Source of the DNA: Chitinimonas viridis
GTDB taxonomy: Bacteria; Pseudomonadota; Gammaproteobacteria; Burkholderiales; Chitinimonadaceae
Reading direction: 5' to 3'
DNA length: 64,000 nucleotides
NCBI RefSeq assembly: GCF_030409555.1
Contig: NZ_JAUFPU010000018.1
Coordinates: 1,155,143 to 1,219,142, forward strand
In this document: positions 8,923 through 20,240 of the stretch, one piece after another
Numbering within the stretch: position 1 is the stretch's first letter
Layout of the letters: every line of letters starts with the position of its first letter
Notes under the pieces: generated by a model
Databases searched by the model: none
What the model was told of the DNA's origin: nothing
What the model saw: only the letters and a program-made list of their open reading frames with translations
Made by a program: the position numbers and the translations under genes

Positions 8923-10415
8923 AACCAGGCACTTGGCTTCTCCCTTCGCCCGATTGGGCTGCCATAGACGCGATCGCTGCGGGCCGGCGGGTGCTGGCAG
9001 ATAGCCGGCAGATACAGCCCGGCGATGTATTCCTGGCCTACAAGGGCGAATACAGCGACGGCCGCGACCATATCGCCAACGCGATCAGTGCCGGTGCGGC
9101 CTGCATACTATGGGAAGCCGAGGACTACGCCTGGCGCACTGAATGGGCCGCAGTGCCCAACCTGGCCATACCCCGGCTACGTGAATTGGCCGGCATCGTG
9201 GCGGCCCACCTGCTGGGCAATCCCAGCCAGGCACTGCATTGCGTGGGCGTGACGGGCACCAATGGCAAGACCAGCTGTGCCCATTGGCTGGCCCAGGCCT
9301 ATACCCTGCTGGGCGAAAAGGCGGCCTTGATCGGTACGGTGGGCTATGGCTTCCTGCCGCAGCTGGAAGAAGCCAGCCACACCACGCCTGATGCCGTCCG
9401 CTTGCAGAACCTGATTGCCCGCTATCGCAGCGAAGGCGCCAGCCACCTGGCTATGGAAGTCAGCTCGCATGGGCTGGAGCAGGCGCGTGCCCATGGGGTG
9501 GCCTTCCATACCGCCGTGTTCACCAACCTGACCCGCGACCACCTGGACTACCACGGCAGCATGGCAGCCTATGGCGCCAGCAAGCAAAGGCTGTTCGAGT
9601 GGGAGGGCTTGCGGGCTGCCGTGATCAATGCCGACGACAGTTTTGGCGCCCAACTGCTGGCTCAGCTGCCAGCGGGGCTGGGCTTGTCCTATGGCCTGAA
9701 TGCCGGCGATATCCGCGCTGACACGGTGGAAACCAGCCTGGCGGGGCTCAGGCTGGAGGTGGCTACACCATGGGGCCGGACCGAGATCAACAGCCCCCTG
9801 GTGGGGCGCTTCAACGCCTACAACCTGCTGGCCTGCCTGGGCGTGCTGCTCAGCAGCGGGGTGGCGCTGGCGGATGCCGCTGCAGTGCTGGGCCGCATCG
9901 AATCGGCCAAGGGACGCATGCAACGCCTGGGTGGTGGTGACCGGCCGCTGGTGGTGGTCGATTATGCCCACACGCCGGATGCCCTGGAGAAGGCCTTGTC
10001 CACCTTGCGCGAGATCATGCCCGGCAAGCGCCGGCTGTACTGCGTGTTTGGTTGTGGCGGCGACCGGGACCGGGGCAAGCGCCCCGAGATGGCCCGTATC
10101 GCCTGCACACTGGCCAATACGGTGATCATTACCAACGACAACCCGCGCACCGAGGACCCCAAGCAGATCATCCACGACATTCTGGAAGGCGTGGACGGTG
10201 CTTCGGCCAAGAACCCGCATTTCGGCGATTACAGCGTGCAACGCGATCGCGCCGCAGCCATTGCCGCCGCCATCGAGCTGGCCGAGCCCGGCGACGTGGT
10301 ATTGATCGCCGGTAAGGGCCACGAGGAATACCAGGACGCGAACGGTGTGAAGGCGCCGTTCAGCGATGAACAACAAGCAAGGGCTGCATTGGCAGCCTGG
10401 AAGCCATTGAAGTGA
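8919..10415 (+). CDS. murE: UDP-MurNAc-tripeptide synthetase (meso-DAP adding)
   Basis: Cytoplasmic Mur ligase adding the third stem-peptide residue. The 498-residue protein has the ATP-binding GVTGTNGKTSCAHW (residues 108-121) and the DNPR motif (in NDNPRTEDP) that marks meso-diaminopimelate as substrate, consistent with a Gram-negative wall. Starts with GTG overlapping ftsI; ends in a GTGA overlap with murF. Confidence 0.96.
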   Translation: MKPGTWLLPSPDWAAIDAIAAGRRVLADSRQIQPGDVFLAYKGEYSDGRDHIANAISAGAACILWEAEDYAWRTEWAAVPNLAIPRLRELAGIVAAHLLGNPSQALHCVGVTGTNGKTSCAHWLAQAYTLLGEKAALIGTVGYGFLPQLEEASHTTPDAVRLQNLIARYRSEGASHLAMEVSSHGLEQARAHGVAFHTAVFTNLTRDHLDYHGSMAAYGASKQRLFEWEGLRAAVINADDSFGAQLLAQLPAGLGLSYGLNAGDIRADTVETSLAGLRLEVATPWGRTEINSPLVGRFNAYNLLACLGVLLSSGVALADAAAVLGRIESAKGRMQRLGGGDRPLVVVDYAHTPDALEKALSTLREIMPGKRRLYCVFGCGGDRDRGKRPEMARIACTLANTVIITNDNPRTEDPKQIIHDILEGVDGASAKNPHFGDYSVQRDRAAAIAAAIELAEPGDVVLIAGKGHEEYQDANGVKAPFSDEQQARAALAAWKPLK

Positions 10416-11800
10416 ACAACGTCATGCTGACTCTCGCCGCTGCGGCCGCTGCGCTGAACGCCACCTCGCGTGGCGACGGCGCCGTCGCTTTTCTGCGAGT
10501 GACGACCGATAGCCGTGATATCCAGCCGGGCGACCTGTTCGTGGCGCTCAAGGGCGAGCGTTTCGACGGTCACGATTTCGTGGCAGATGTGCTGTCCCGT
10601 GGTGCGGCGATGGCCATGGTGCAGACTGGCCATGCCTGCCTGGCAGCCTTGCCCGAGACGGCCCCCCTGCTGCTGGTGGACGATACTCTGGCTGGGCTGG
10701 GCCGCCTGGCGGCCCATTGGCGCCGGCAGTTCGAACTGCCCGTGGTGGCGGTGACAGGCTCCAGCGGCAAGACCACGGTGAAGGAGATGCTGGCTACCGT
10801 GTTGCGGCTCAAGGCGGGTCACGACGCGGTACTGGCCACCACCGGCAACCTGAACAACCACATCGGCGTGCCGCTGATGCTGCTGCGCCTGCGTGCGCAG
10901 CATCGCTATGCAGTGATCGAGATGGGCATGAACCATTTCGGCGAGATTGCCTATCTCTCCGGCCTGGCCGCGCCCACGGTGGCATTGGTGAACAATGCCG
11001 GTACTGCCCACATTGAGTTCCTGGGGTCGCCCGCCGGCATAGCCCAGGCCAAGGGCGAGATATTCGAGAGCCTGGCCGATAGCGGTACGGCCGTGATCAA
11101 CCTGGACGACGAGTTCGCCGGCTACTGGCAAAGCCTGAACAAAAGCCGGGTGCGCCTGGGTTTTGGGCTGCTGCAGGGCGAGATACAGGCCCGCGAGGTG
11201 GAGATGCAGCCACTGAGCAGCCGCTTCACCCTGCATACGCCCACCGGCGAAGCACCGGTGCACCTGCCAACGCCCGGCCTGCACAACGTGCGCAACGCCC
11301 TGGCGGTGGCTGCGGCCGCCCATGCGCTGGGCCTGAGCAGCAGCGAGATTGCTGCCGGCCTGGCGGCATTTGCCGGTGCCAAGGGCAGGCTGCAGCAAAA
11401 GCGCGCCGCCAACGGTGCCTTGCTGATAGACGACAGCTACAACGCTAACCCCAGTTCCATCCAGGCTGCCATAGACGTACTGGCTGCCCTGCCGGCACCG
11501 CGCTACCTAGTGCTGGGCGATACCGGCGAGATAGACGACGTGGTCAAGCGGCATGCCGAGCTCGGCAGCTATGCCAAGGCCAAGGGGCTGGAAACGCTGT
11601 ATGCCACTGGCCAGGGCATGCGCCATGCCGTGGCGGCATTTGGCGACGGTGGCGCCTGGTTCGAGAGCCATGCCGAGCTGCTGGCCGCGCTCAAGCCGCA
11701 GGTGACCGCCGATACGGTGGTGCTGGTCAAGGGATCGCGCTTTATGCGCATGGAACAGATCGTCGAGGCATTGACCTCGGCAGAAAGCAAAGGAGCCTGA
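10412..11800 (+). CDS. murF: UDP-MurNAc-tripeptide-D-alanyl-D-alanine ligase
   Basis: Mur ligase adding D-Ala-D-Ala to the UDP-MurNAc-tripeptide. The 462-residue protein shows the P-loop [14 protein letters not shown] (about 114-127), the [10 protein letters not shown] segment and the MurF signature [13 protein letters not shown] start overlaps the murE stop. mraY starts one base after its stop. Confidence 0.96.
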   Translation: MNNVMLTLAAAAAALNATSRGDGAVAFLRVTTDSRDIQPGDLFVALKGERFDGHDFVADVLSRGAAMAMVQTGHACLAALPETAPLLLVDDTLAGLGRLAAHWRRQFELPVVAVTGSSGKTTVKEMLATVLRLKAGHDAVLATTGNLNNHIGVPLMLLRLRAQHRYAVIEMGMNHFGEIAYLSGLAAPTVALVNNAGTAHIEFLGSPAGIAQAKGEIFESLADSGTAVINLDDEFAGYWQSLNKSRVRLGFGLLQGEIQAREVEMQPLSSRFTLHTPTGEAPVHLPTPGLHNVRNALAVAAAAHALGLSSSEIAAGLAAFAGAKGRLQQKRAANGALLIDDSYNANPSSIQAAIDVLAALPAPRYLVLGDTGEIDDVVKRHAELGSYAKAKGLETLYATGQGMRHAVAAFGDGGAWFESHAELLAALKPQVTADTVVLVKGSRFMRMEQIVEALTSAESKGA

Positions 11801-11801
11801 G

Positions 11802-12887
11802 ATGCTGCTGTGGCTCGCCAACCTGCTCGGAGAGAATGTCCGGGCCTTCAATGTCTTCAATTACCTGACCCTGCGGGCGGTGCTGGCCACCATGACCGCG
11901 TTGTTCATCAGCTTCCTGCTGGGGCCGTGGGTCATACGCAAGCTGACCGAATTGAAGGTCGGCCAGGCCGTGCGCGACGACGGCCCACAAACCCATCTGG
12001 TCAAGGCCGGCACTCCTACCATGGGTGGCACCCTGATCCTGCTGGCCATAGGCCTGACCACCCTGCTGTGGGCGGACCTGAGCAATCGCTTTGTTTGGGT
12101 GGTGCTGGGCGTCACTCTGGGCACCGGCATCATTGGCTTTGTGGATGATTACAAGAAGGTGGCGCTGAAGAATCCCAAGGGCCTGTCCAGCAAGCAGAAG
12201 CTGTTCTGGCAATCCATCATCGCCATTGCTACCGGCTACTTCCTGGCCAATACCGCCACCCTGCCGGCCAATACCGAGTTCATCGTGCCCTTCTTCAAGC
12301 ACGTGGCCTACCCCTTCGGCAGCATAGGCTTCATGGTGCTGACCTATTTCGTCATTGTCGGGACCAGCAATGCGGTGAACCTGACAGACGGCCTGGATGG
12401 CCTGGCCATCATGCCAACGGTGATGGTGGCCAGCGCACTGGCGATCTTTGCCTATGTGGCCGGCAACGCCAAGTTCGCCAGCTATCTGCTGCTGCCCCAT
12501 ATTCCCGGTGCCGGCGAGCTGGCCGTGTTCTGTGCCGCCATGGCCGGGGCTGGGCTGGGTTTCCTTTGGTTCAACGCCTACCCGGCCGAAGTATTCATGG
12601 GCGATGTCGGCGCACTGGCGCTGGGCGCGGCTCTGGGCACGGTGGCCGTGATCGTCCGGCAGGAGATCGTGCTGTTCATCATGGGTGGTGTGTTCGTGAT
12701 GGAAGCACTCAGCGTGATGATACAGGTGGCCAGTTTCAAGCTGACCGGCAAGCGGGTGTTCCGAATGGCCCCATTGCACCATCACTACGAGCTCAAGGGC
12801 TGGAAGGAAACCCAGGTGGTGGTGCGGTTCTGGATCATCACCATGCTGCTGGTGCTGGCCGGTCTGGCCACGCTGAAACTGCGCTGA
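11802..12887 (+). CDS. mraY: Phospho-MurNAc-pentapeptide translocase
   Basis: Integral membrane enzyme that makes lipid I from UDP-MurNAc-pentapeptide and undecaprenyl phosphate. The 361-residue protein has about ten transmembrane helices and the catalytic aspartate-rich motifs GFVDDYKKV (about 112-120) and [10 protein letters not shown], with the C-terminal [11 protein letters not shown] histidine motif. The next 136 bases before murD hold no gene. Confidence 0.97.
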   Translation: MLLWLANLLGENVRAFNVFNYLTLRAVLATMTALFISFLLGPWVIRKLTELKVGQAVRDDGPQTHLVKAGTPTMGGTLILLAIGLTTLLWADLSNRFVWVVLGVTLGTGIIGFVDDYKKVALKNPKGLSSKQKLFWQSIIAIATGYFLANTATLPANTEFIVPFFKHVAYPFGSIGFMVLTYFVIVGTSNAVNLTDGLDGLAIMPTVMVASALAIFAYVAGNAKFASYLLLPHIPGAGELAVFCAAMAGAGLGFLWFNAYPAEVFMGDVGALALGAALGTVAVIVRQEIVLFIMGGVFVMEALSVMIQVASFKLTGKRVFRMAPLHHHYELKGWKETQVVVRFWIITMLLVLAGLATLKLR

Positions 12888-13023
12888 GAAAAAACATGCA
12901 GAACGTGGGACGTCATCGGCTGCAAAGCAGCCTGGGCAAACAGGAAGCGGGCTGGCGCAAGCGAGTTGCCCTGCGGCTTGGCTGTGGTGTCCTGCCCAAT
13001 AGCGTTGCGGTTGGAGAGAGGCA

Positions 13024-14397
13024 ATGAACTGGGAAGCAAAGCACATTACCGTGGTAGGCCTGGGGGCCACCGGCCTGTCAGCCGCGCGCTGGCTGGCCCG
13101 CCATGGGGCGGTCGTGACCGTGGCCGACAGCCGGAGCAATCCGCCTGGCCTGAGCGAGCTGCAGGCGGCCTTGCCACAGGTGCCGGTCAAGCTGGGGCCG
13201 TTTACCAGCACGACTTTTGCCGGTGCGGAATACCTGGTGGTGAGTCCGGGCGTGCCGCTGGCCGAGCCTGCCATTGCGGCTGCAGTGGACCGTGGTATCG
13301 AAGCCATCGGCGATGTGGAGCTGTTCGCCCGCGCCCATGCGACGACCCAGTCCCGCGCCAAGATCATCGCCATTACCGGTTCCAACGGTAAGTCCACCGT
13401 CACCAGCATGGTGGGTGCCATGTGCGAGGCCGCCGGACTGAGCACCGTAGTGGCCGGCAATATCGGCCTGCCGGTGCTGGATGCCCTGCTGGAGATAGAA
13501 ACCGAGGTACGGCCACTGCCCGATGTGTGGGTGCTGGAGCTGTCCAGCTTCCAGCTGGAAACCACCAGCAGCCTGGCGCCCGATGCGGCGACGGTGCTGA
13601 ACGTGAGCGAAGACCATCTGGACCGCTACGACACCATGCTGCACTACGCCATGGCCAAGGCGCGCATCTTTGAAGGCCTGGGCGCCATGGTGCTGAACCG
13701 AGAGGATGGCTACTGCCGCGGTATGGCCCGGCCAGGTCGGCAGGTGTTCTGGTTCGGGCTGGATGCGCCGCGCTCGCCCACCGAATATGGCCTCAAGCCT
13801 TTTGGCTCGGGCCATGAGCTGGTGTGCGGCGACTTTACGCTGATGCTGGCCTCCGAGCTGCCGCTGGCGGGTCTGCACAATGCCGCCAACGCGCTGGCTG
13901 CCCTGGCCCTGACGCGGGCCATCGGCCTGCCCACCTTGCCCTTGCTGCAGGCCTTGCGACGTTTCCATGGCTTGCCACACCGGGTGGAATGGGTGGCCGA
14001 GATCGGCGGCGTCAATTACTACGACGACTCCAAGGGAACCAATGTCGGCGCTACCGAGGCTGCCCTCAAGGGTATGAGCCAAGCCGTGGTGCTGATCGCC
14101 GGCGGCGACGGCAAGGGGCAGGACTTCAGCCCGCTGGCTGCTGCCTGCCAGGGCAAGGTCAGGGCCGCCGTGCTGATAGGTAGGGATGGCCCGCAGGTGG
14201 CCGCCGCCCTCGCCCGTACCGGGGTCAAGCTGATCACGGCTGGCAGTATGGAAGAAGCGGTTGCCCTGGCGGCAGCCGAAGCCCAGGTCGGTGATGCCGT
14301 GCTGATGTCGCCGGCCTGCGCCAGCCTGGATATGTTCAAGAATTACGCTCATCGCGCCGAGGTGTTCATCGCGGCGGTGAAGGCGTTGGAGCAATAA
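13024..14397 (+). CDS. murD: UDP-MurNAc-L-alanine:D-glutamate ligase
   Basis: Mur ligase adding D-glutamate. The 457-residue protein carries an N-terminal Rossmann-like GLGATGLSAARWL, the P-loop ITGSNGKSTVTSM (about 117-129), and NYYDDSKGTNVGAT in the central domain. GGAGAGAGG lies just upstream of the ATG. Unlike its neighbours it is preceded by a 136-base spacer, so it may have some independent control. Confidence 0.96.
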   Translation: MNWEAKHITVVGLGATGLSAARWLARHGAVVTVADSRSNPPGLSELQAALPQVPVKLGPFTSTTFAGAEYLVVSPGVPLAEPAIAAAVDRGIEAIGDVELFARAHATTQSRAKIIAITGSNGKSTVTSMVGAMCEAAGLSTVVAGNIGLPVLDALLEIETEVRPLPDVWVLELSSFQLETTSSLAPDAATVLNVSEDHLDRYDTMLHYAMAKARIFEGLGAMVLNREDGYCRGMARPGRQVFWFGLDAPRSPTEYGLKPFGSGHELVCGDFTLMLASELPLAGLHNAANALAALALTRAIGLPTLPLLQALRRFHGLPHRVEWVAEIGGVNYYDDSKGTNVGATEAALKGMSQAVVLIAGGDGKGQDFSPLAAACQGKVRAAVLIGRDGPQVAAALARTGVKLITAGSMEEAVALAAAEAQVGDAVLMSPACASLDMFKNYAHRAEVFIAAVKALEQ

Positions 14398-14400
14398 GAC

Positions 14401-15567
14401 GTGAAGCTGTTCTATCAGGCCCTCAAGCGCCGCCCCGCCATGCATGGCTATGACCAGTCCCTGGTCTGGGCCGTGCTGGCGCTGCTCGCCATCGGCCTGG
14501 TGATGGTCTATTCGGCTTCCATCGCGGCGGCTGAAGTGGATAAGGATACGGGTTTTCGCTCCAGCTATTTCCTCTGGCGCCACGGCATTTTCCTGGGGGT
14601 GGGTTTTATGGCCGCCTTCGTGGCCTTCCAGATCCCCATACGCATCTGGCAGCAGTACGCGCCCTATCTGTTCCTGTTGGGTATCGCCCTGCTGATCATG
14701 GTGCTGATACCGGGCATAGGCCGGGAAGTGAATGGCTCCAAGCGCTGGCTCAGCCTGTTCGTGGTCAACTTCCAGCCTTCCGAGGCCATGAAGTTCTTTG
14801 TGGTGCTGTATGCCGCCGACTACACGGTACGCAAGGCCGCCTACATGCACAGCCTGGTCAAGGGCTTTGTGCCCATGTTCGTGGTGATGCTGGTGACGGG
14901 TGTGCTGTTGCTGGCCGAGCCCGACTTCGGCGCGTTGGCCGTGATCACCGCCATTGCCATGGGCACCTTGTTCCTTGGTGGCTTTGACTGGCGCTTGTTT
15001 GCCGGCCTAGTGGTCATGCTGCTGATCAGCTTTGTCGGTTTCATTCTCACCTCGCCCTATCGCATGGCGCGGGTGATCGGCTTCATGGACCCCTGGCAGG
15101 ACCCCTATGGCAAAGGCTACCAGCTCAGCCACAGCCTGATTGCTTTTGGCCGGGGCGAATGGACCGGTGTGGGCCTGGGTGGCTCGGTGGAGAAGCTCAG
15201 CTACCTGCCCGAGGCCCATACCGATTTCCTGATGGCCATCATTGCCGAGGAATTCGGCTTTGTCGGCGTTGCGGTAGTGGTGGTGCTGTTTGCCTGGGTA
15301 GTGTTCCGCGCCTTCGCCATCGGCATACAGGCGGCCAAGCTGGAGCGCTACTACTCGGCCCTGGTGGCCCAGGGTGTAGGTATGTGGCTGGGCATACAGA
15401 CATTCATCAATGTCGGCGTGAACGTCGGCCTGCTGCCCACCAAGGGCCTTACCCTGCCGCTGCTGTCTTTTGGCGGGTCCGGCATCCTGTTCAACCTGAT
15501 TGCCCTGGCCGTCCTGCTGCGCGTGGATTGGGAAAACCGGCAGATGATGCGGGGGTACACGGTATGA
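14401..15567 (+). CDS. ftsW: Septal peptidoglycan glycosyltransferase FtsW
   Basis: SEDS-family lipid II polymerase working with FtsI. The 388-residue protein has ten predicted transmembrane helices, a long cytoplasmic N-terminal part, and family motifs [36 protein letters not shown] (about 255-275) and LSFGGSG near the end. Begins with GTG three bases after murD; its stop overlaps murG by ATGA. Confidence 0.97.
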   Translation: MKLFYQALKRRPAMHGYDQSLVWAVLALLAIGLVMVYSASIAAAEVDKDTGFRSSYFLWRHGIFLGVGFMAAFVAFQIPIRIWQQYAPYLFLLGIALLIMVLIPGIGREVNGSKRWLSLFVVNFQPSEAMKFFVVLYAADYTVRKAAYMHSLVKGFVPMFVVMLVTGVLLLAEPDFGALAVITAIAMGTLFLGGFDWRLFAGLVVMLLISFVGFILTSPYRMARVIGFMDPWQDPYGKGYQLSHSLIAFGRGEWTGVGLGGSVEKLSYLPEAHTDFLMAIIAEEFGFVGVAVVVVLFAWVVFRAFAIGIQAAKLERYYSALVAQGVGMWLGIQTFINVGVNVGLLPTKGLTLPLLSFGGSGILFNLIALAVLLRVDWENRQMMRGYTV

Positions 15568-16655
15568 GCCAGGTGAAATCCACGCCGCAGGCCCGGCGCA
15601 CCCTGATGGTGATGGCTGGCGGCACGGGCGGGCATATCTTCCCCGCCCTGGCGGTGGCCAAGGCCATGCAGGCCCGCGGCTGGCAGGTGGTTTGGCTGGG
15701 TGCGCGCGGCAAGATGGAGGCGGAACTGGTGCCCAAGCACCATATCGCCATCGAACTGTTGCCCATAGGTGGCGTGCGCGGCCAGGGACTGGTACGCAAG
15801 CTGGTGCAGCCGGTGGAGCAGGCTGTGGCGCTATGGCTGGCCGTGGCCGCCATCTTCCGCCACCGCCCTGATGCGGTCATCGGCTTTGGCGGGTTTACCG
15901 GCTTTGCAGGCGGCCTGGCGGCCACCATGCTGTGGAAGCCCTTGATCGTGCATGAGCAGAATTCGGTGCCCGGCCTTACCAACAAGGTCCTGGCCCTGCT
16001 GGCTGATCGCGTGCTGACTGCTTTCCCTTCGGCCTTTGCCGGCAAGGGGCGGGTGGTGGGCAATCCGGTACGCGAGGACATCGCGGCACTGCCCGCGCCG
16101 GCCGAGCGCTTCCGGGGCCGTAGCGGCCCGTTGCGGCTGCTGGTGGTGGGCGGCAGTCTGGGCGCGGCGGCACTGAATGAAGTGGTGCCCAAGGCGCTGG
16201 CACTGATGGACCCGGCCGAACGGCCGCTGGTGACGCATCAGTCTGGCAGCAAGCAACTGGAACAACTGCGGGCGCATTACAGCGAGGCTGGTGTGGCCGG
16301 CGTTTGCGTGCCCTTTATCGATGATATGGCCAGCGCCTATGCCGAGGCCGACCTGGTGATCTGCCGGGCTGGTGCGCTGACGGTATCCGAGCTGTCCGCC
16401 GTGGGCGTGCCTGCCATCCTGGTGCCCTACCCCAGCGCGGTGGATGACCACCAGACCGGCAATGCGGCCTACCTGGCAGATTTTGGCGCGGCCGTGCTGC
16501 GCCAGCAGTCGGAGCTGAGCCCGGCCTGGCTGGCGCAGCAATTGAAAGAGATGAACCGTACCCGCCTGCTGGCCATGGCCGAGGCAGCACGGACCCGAGC
16601 CTTGCCCGACGCAACCCGCGTCGTGGCAGATGTGATTGAAGAACTGGGCGCCTAA
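15564..16655 (+). CDS. murG: Lipid II synthase (GlcNAc transferase) MurG
   Basis: Peripheral membrane glycosyltransferase that adds GlcNAc to lipid I. The 363-residue GT-B protein contains [16 protein letters not shown] (residues 17-32), HEQNSVPG and the C-domain motifs VGGSLGA and [11 protein letters not shown]. The frame is open far upstream inside ftsW, but ATG 15564 gives the usual N terminus and the ATGA overlap. A 99-base gap follows before murC. Confidence 0.97.
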   Translation: MSQVKSTPQARRTLMVMAGGTGGHIFPALAVAKAMQARGWQVVWLGARGKMEAELVPKHHIAIELLPIGGVRGQGLVRKLVQPVEQAVALWLAVAAIFRHRPDAVIGFGGFTGFAGGLAATMLWKPLIVHEQNSVPGLTNKVLALLADRVLTAFPSAFAGKGRVVGNPVREDIAALPAPAERFRGRSGPLRLLVVGGSLGAAALNEVVPKALALMDPAERPLVTHQSGSKQLEQLRAHYSEAGVAGVCVPFIDDMASAYAEADLVICRAGALTVSELSAVGVPAILVPYPSAVDDHQTGNAAYLADFGAAVLRQQSELSPAWLAQQLKEMNRTRLLAMAEAARTRALPDATRVVADVIEELGA

Positions 16656-16754
16656 GGCGCCAGACAAGGGGTGGAACGTGAAAAGTGAGCTCAAGCCCTC
16701 TTTCACCACGGTGGCGCAGTGGCGCGGCACCCCTTGCGTGGCACGAGTAGAGAG

Positions 16755-18149
16755 ATGAAACACAAGGTCAAACGCATACATTTCGTCGGCATAGGCGGTT
16801 CCGGCATGAGCGGCATTGCCGAGGTGCTGCTCAACCTGGGCTTTACCGTATCGGGTTCCGACCTGGGCGAATCTGCTACCACGGCAAGGCTGCGGTCGGC
16901 GGGTGCCACCGTGTTCCTGGGGCACGACGCAGCCCACCAGCAACATGCCGATGTGGTGGTGACTTCCACCGCCGTGAAGGCAGACAACCCCGAGGTGGTG
17001 GCTGCCCGTGCCCGGCAGGTGCCGGTCATACCGCGTGCCATGATGCTGGCCGAGCTGCTTCGCTTCCGCCAGGGCATCGCCGTGGCGGGCACCCATGGCA
17101 AGACTACCACCACCAGCCTGATCGCCTCCATCCTGGCCGAGGCGGGGCTGGACCCGACCTATGTGATCGGTGGCCGGCTGACCGCCGCCGGCAGCAATGC
17201 CAAGCTGGGCAAGGGCGATTTCATCGTGGTGGAGGCCGACGAATCGGATGCCTCCTTCCTGATGCTGCAGCCGGTGTTGGCCGTCATCACCAATATCGAT
17301 GCCGACCATATGGATACCTATGGTCATGACTTCGAGCGGCTCAAGCAGGCATTTCTGGATTTTCTCGGCCACCTGCCGTTTTATGGCCGGGCGGCAGTCT
17401 GCCTGGATGACCCCAATGTGCGTGCCATCCTGCCCCAGGTAGGTAAGCCGCTGACGACCTATGGGGTGAGCGAAGACGCCATGCTGCGGGCCGAGCATAT
17501 CGAGGCCCTGCCTGGCGGCCGTATGCGCTTTACCGCGGTTTGGCGCAATGGTGTGGAAAGCCGGATACCCATCGAACTGAATGCCGCAGGCCACCACAAC
17601 GTGCTGAACAGCCTGGCAGCCATCGCCGTCTGCCTGGAAGTGGGGGCATCCGAAGCCGCTATCCAGAAGGCCTTGAGCGAGTTTGGCGGGGTGGGGCGGC
17701 GGTTCCAGCGCTACGGCCAGGCCAGCCTGCCTGCAGGCGGCAGTGCCACGGTGATCGACGACTATGGTCATCACCCGGTGGAGATGGCCGCCACGCTGGC
17801 CGCTGTGCGGGGGGCCTTCCCCAGCAGCCGCTTGCTGCTGGCCTTCCAGCCGCATCGCTACAGCCGCACCCGTGATTGCTTTGAAGATTTCGCCCGTGTG
17901 CTGTCCACGGTGGATGCCTTGGTGCTGACCGAGGTGTATGCCGCCGGCGAGGCACCCATCGTGGCGGCAGACGGCCGGGCGCTAACCCGTGCGGTCCGCG
18001 TGCAGGGCAAGGTGGAACCGTTGTTCGTGGAGGATATCAATGCACTCCCGGCAGCCATTCTGGAACACGCAAGAGATGGGGACGTGATCGTGACCATGGG
18101 CGCAGGCACCATCGGCGGCGTACCCGCAAAACTGGTAGGTAAGGCATGA
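16755..18149 (+). CDS. murC: UDP-MurNAc-L-alanine ligase
   Basis: First Mur ligase, joining L-alanine to UDP-MurNAc. The 464-residue protein shows [17 protein letters not shown] (residues 8-24) and the P-loop [15 protein letters not shown] 16755, preceded by AGTAGAGAG, gives the standard [12 protein letters not shown] start; a 12-codon extension upstream is in frame but unlikely. Its last bases overlap ddlB by ATGA. Confidence 0.96.
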   Translation: MKHKVKRIHFVGIGGSGMSGIAEVLLNLGFTVSGSDLGESATTARLRSAGATVFLGHDAAHQQHADVVVTSTAVKADNPEVVAARARQVPVIPRAMMLAELLRFRQGIAVAGTHGKTTTTSLIASILAEAGLDPTYVIGGRLTAAGSNAKLGKGDFIVVEADESDASFLMLQPVLAVITNIDADHMDTYGHDFERLKQAFLDFLGHLPFYGRAAVCLDDPNVRAILPQVGKPLTTYGVSEDAMLRAEHIEALPGGRMRFTAVWRNGVESRIPIELNAAGHHNVLNSLAAIAVCLEVGASEAAIQKALSEFGGVGRRFQRYGQASLPAGGSATVIDDYGHHPVEMAATLAAVRGAFPSSRLLLAFQPHRYSRTRDCFEDFARVLSTVDALVLTEVYAAGEAPIVAADGRALTRAVRVQGKVEPLFVEDINALPAAILEHARDGDVIVTMGAGTIGGVPAKLVGKA

Positions 18150-19066
18150 ACAAGTACGGAAAAGTCGCCGTCGTGATGGGCGGAACCAGCGCTGAACGCG
18201 AGGTCTCGCTGATGAGTGGCGCTGGCGTATTGGGTGCCCTGCAATCCCGCGGGGTGAATGCGCATGCATTTGACCCGCGCGACCAGCCCCTGTCGGCGCT
18301 CAAGACGGAAGGCTTTGACCGGGTCTTTCTGATACTGCACGGCCCCTTTGGCGAGGACGGCACCCTGCAGGGCGCGCTGGAAACCATGGGTATGCCTTAT
18401 ACCGGCTGCGGCGTGATGGCCTCGGCCATAGGCATGGACAAGCTGCGTAGCAAGCTGATCTGGCGTGCTTTGGGCCTGCCGGTGCCGGATTTTGAGCTGG
18501 TGGACGAGCATAGCGACTTTGCTGCCATCGAGCAGAAGCTGGGCCTGCCCCTGTTCGTGAAGCCGAATATCGAGGGTTCCAGCATAGGCGTGACCAAGGT
18601 CAAGGTTGCGGGCGAACTGAAGGCCGCCTTTGAGGAGGCCCGCAAGTACGACAGGGTGGTGCTGGCAGAGCGCTTTATCGGCGGCGGTGAATACAGTGCA
18701 CCCATCCTGGGCGATGCCGTACGCGGCTACACCGTGTTACCGGCCATCAAGATCGAGCCGGCTACTGAGTTCTATGACTATCAGGCTAAGTATTTCCGCG
18801 ACGACACGGTCTACCGCTGCCCTTGCGGCCTGCCTGCAGAGCAGGAAGCCGCCATTGCCGCCCTGGTGGAAAAGGCCTTCTGGGCCATAGGCGGCCGCAG
18901 CTGGGCGCGGGTGGATTTCCTGATGGATGAAGCCGGTAAACCCTATCTGCTGGAGGTCAACACCGCCCCCGGCATGACCAGCCATAGCCTCTTCCCCATG
19001 GGCGCCCGTGCCGCAGGCATGAGCTATGAGGATGTGGTGCTGATGATCTTGGATACGACGCTGTAA
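18146..19066 (+). CDS. ddlB: D-alanine-D-alanine ligase
   Basis: ATP-grasp enzyme making D-Ala-D-Ala for MurF. The 306-residue protein shows the N-terminal [17 protein letters not shown], the ATP-binding [11 protein letters not shown] and the C-terminal [13 protein letters not shown]. Length matches DdlB. It closes the tightly overlapping part of the cluster; a 439-base repeat-bearing spacer follows before ftsQ. Confidence 0.96.
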   Translation: MNKYGKVAVVMGGTSAEREVSLMSGAGVLGALQSRGVNAHAFDPRDQPLSALKTEGFDRVFLILHGPFGEDGTLQGALETMGMPYTGCGVMASAIGMDKLRSKLIWRALGLPVPDFELVDEHSDFAAIEQKLGLPLFVKPNIEGSSIGVTKVKVAGELKAAFEEARKYDRVVLAERFIGGGEYSAPILGDAVRGYTVLPAIKIEPATEFYDYQAKYFRDDTVYRCPCGLPAEQEAAIAALVEKAFWAIGGRSWARVDFLMDEAGKPYLLEVNTAPGMTSHSLFPMGARAAGMSYEDVVLMILDTTL

Positions 19067-19187
19067 GCGTTTGAAAGGCGGAATGTGAGCATTGCGGTAA
19101 AGACAAGGCTTGATGTGTGTGCCACCCGTACCAGCCGGTACGGCGCACCCGCGCACGCGCCTTGCAGGCCGCAACTGGCAAAGCAGT

Positions 19188-19499
19188 GGTTAACCGAGGG
19201 GGATGTTCGCGCGGCCACGAGCGCAGCGAGGCTCCCGAGCCAGCGGGCGGGGGGAGTGGGATTGGATCAAGGGCACATCGCGACGCTGCCACGACGGTCC
19301 ATCCCGGCAAGCTTTGCTTGTCGCGCACGGCAGTTAACTCAGGGGGATGTTTGCGCGGCCACGAGCGTAGCGAGGCTCCCTCGCCAGCGGGCGAGGGCGG
19401 GGGGAGAGGGATTGGATCAAGGGCACATCGCGACGCTGCTGCAACGGTCCATCCCGGCAAGCTTTGCTTGTCGCGCACGGCGGTTAACCCCGAGGGGAC
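19188..19499 (+). repeat. Two and a part tandem repeats of about 145 bp between ddlB and ftsQ
   Basis: The 439 bases between ddlB and ftsQ hold no gene but a tandem direct repeat. Copy 1 is 19188-19331, copy 2 is 19332-19481, and a partial third copy starts at 19482. Each begins GTTAACnnnnGGGG and contains CACGAGCGYAGCGAGGCTCCC, GGATTGGATCAAGGGCACATC and CATCCCGGCAAGCTTTGCTTG; the last contains the inverted pair GGCAAGC/GCTTGTC. The partial third copy provides GAGGGG just before the ftsQ ATG. A related GAGCG-AGCGAGGCTCCC module occurs at 44635-44694 and 44821-44882. Nothing else is evident in the first 120 bases of the spacer. Confidence 0.85.
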
Positions 19500-19505
19500 A
19501 TCGCG

Positions 19506-20240
19506 ATGTGGGATAAGCCCCAGGCCCTCAACTGGCTGGCCAATCTGCTGTTCGGCCTAGCCGTGCTGCTGTTCCTGTATGCCGCCCTGCTGGTCGTGGT
19601 GCATTCGCCGCTGTTTCCGGTTAGGCAGATCAAGGTGGATGGCAGCCTGGCCCATGTGACGCGTGAGCAATTGCAATACATCGTCAAGAACGAGCTGAAA
19701 GGCACGTTCTTTACCTTGGATCTGAACAAGACCCGGCAGGCCTTCGAGAAACTGCCCTGGGTACGCCAGGTCAATCTGCGGCGGCGCTGGCCCGATAGGC
19801 TGGACGTGACCATAGAGGAACATGTGGCGCTGGCGCGCTGGGGTTCGGTGGGCCTGGTGAACACCTTGGGCGAACGTTTTGACGCTGCCACCAACGAGCC
19901 CTTGCCCGTGCTGGAAGGGCCGGAGGGCAGCGAGGCGGACATGGCTAAGGGTTATGTGAGTTTTCGGGACAGGCTGGCGGCAGTGCAGCGCAAGCCTACC
20001 CATGTGTGGCTGTCGGCACGCCGGGCCTGGCGCGTACAGCTGGATCACAGCCTGACGGTGGAGATAGGCCGTGATGATGTGGACGCCCGCCTGGGCAAGT
20101 TCATCAAGGCCTACCCCACCACGCTGGCGGTCATCAAGCGACCGGTCAGCTATGTGGACCTGCGCTACCCCAACGGCTTTTCGGTGCGGGTGCCGCCGGG
20201 CATGGTACCGCCCGCCAAGCCGCCCGAGGTGGCCGCATGA
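19506..20240 (+). CDS. ftsQ: Cell division protein FtsQ
   Basis: A 244-residue bitopic division protein. One transmembrane helix (about 13-35) is followed by a POTRA domain (FPVRQIKVDGSLAHVTREQL, residues 38-57) and the FtsQ/DivIB domain with LPWVRQVNLRRRWPDRLDVTIEEH. It scaffolds FtsB/FtsL in the divisome. The ribosome site GAGGGG, eight bases before the ATG, is part of the partial third copy of the upstream repeat. The stop overlaps the ATG of a 24-codon ORF. Confidence 0.95.
   Translation: MWDKPQALNWLANLLFGLAVLLFLYAALLVVVHSPLFPVRQIKVDGSLAHVTREQLQYIVKNELKGTFFTLDLNKTRQAFEKLPWVRQVNLRRRWPDRLDVTIEEHVALARWGSVGLVNTLGERFDAATNEPLPVLEGPEGSEADMAKGYVSFRDRLAAVQRKPTHVWLSARRAWRVQLDHSLTVEIGRDDVDARLGKFIKAYPTTLAVIKRPVSYVDLRYPNGFSVRVPPGMVPPAKPPEVAA

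Noticed and set aside
11742-17855. Large minus-strand frames (590-674 codons) across mraY-murC
   Set aside because: Antisense to essential mur/fts genes with full motifs; no recognisable domains.
19085-19560. Two overlapping plus-strand frames (143 and 147 codons) between ddlB and ftsQ
   Set aside because: They translate the tandem repeat (same peptide twice) and run into ftsQ out of frame; no ribosome site.
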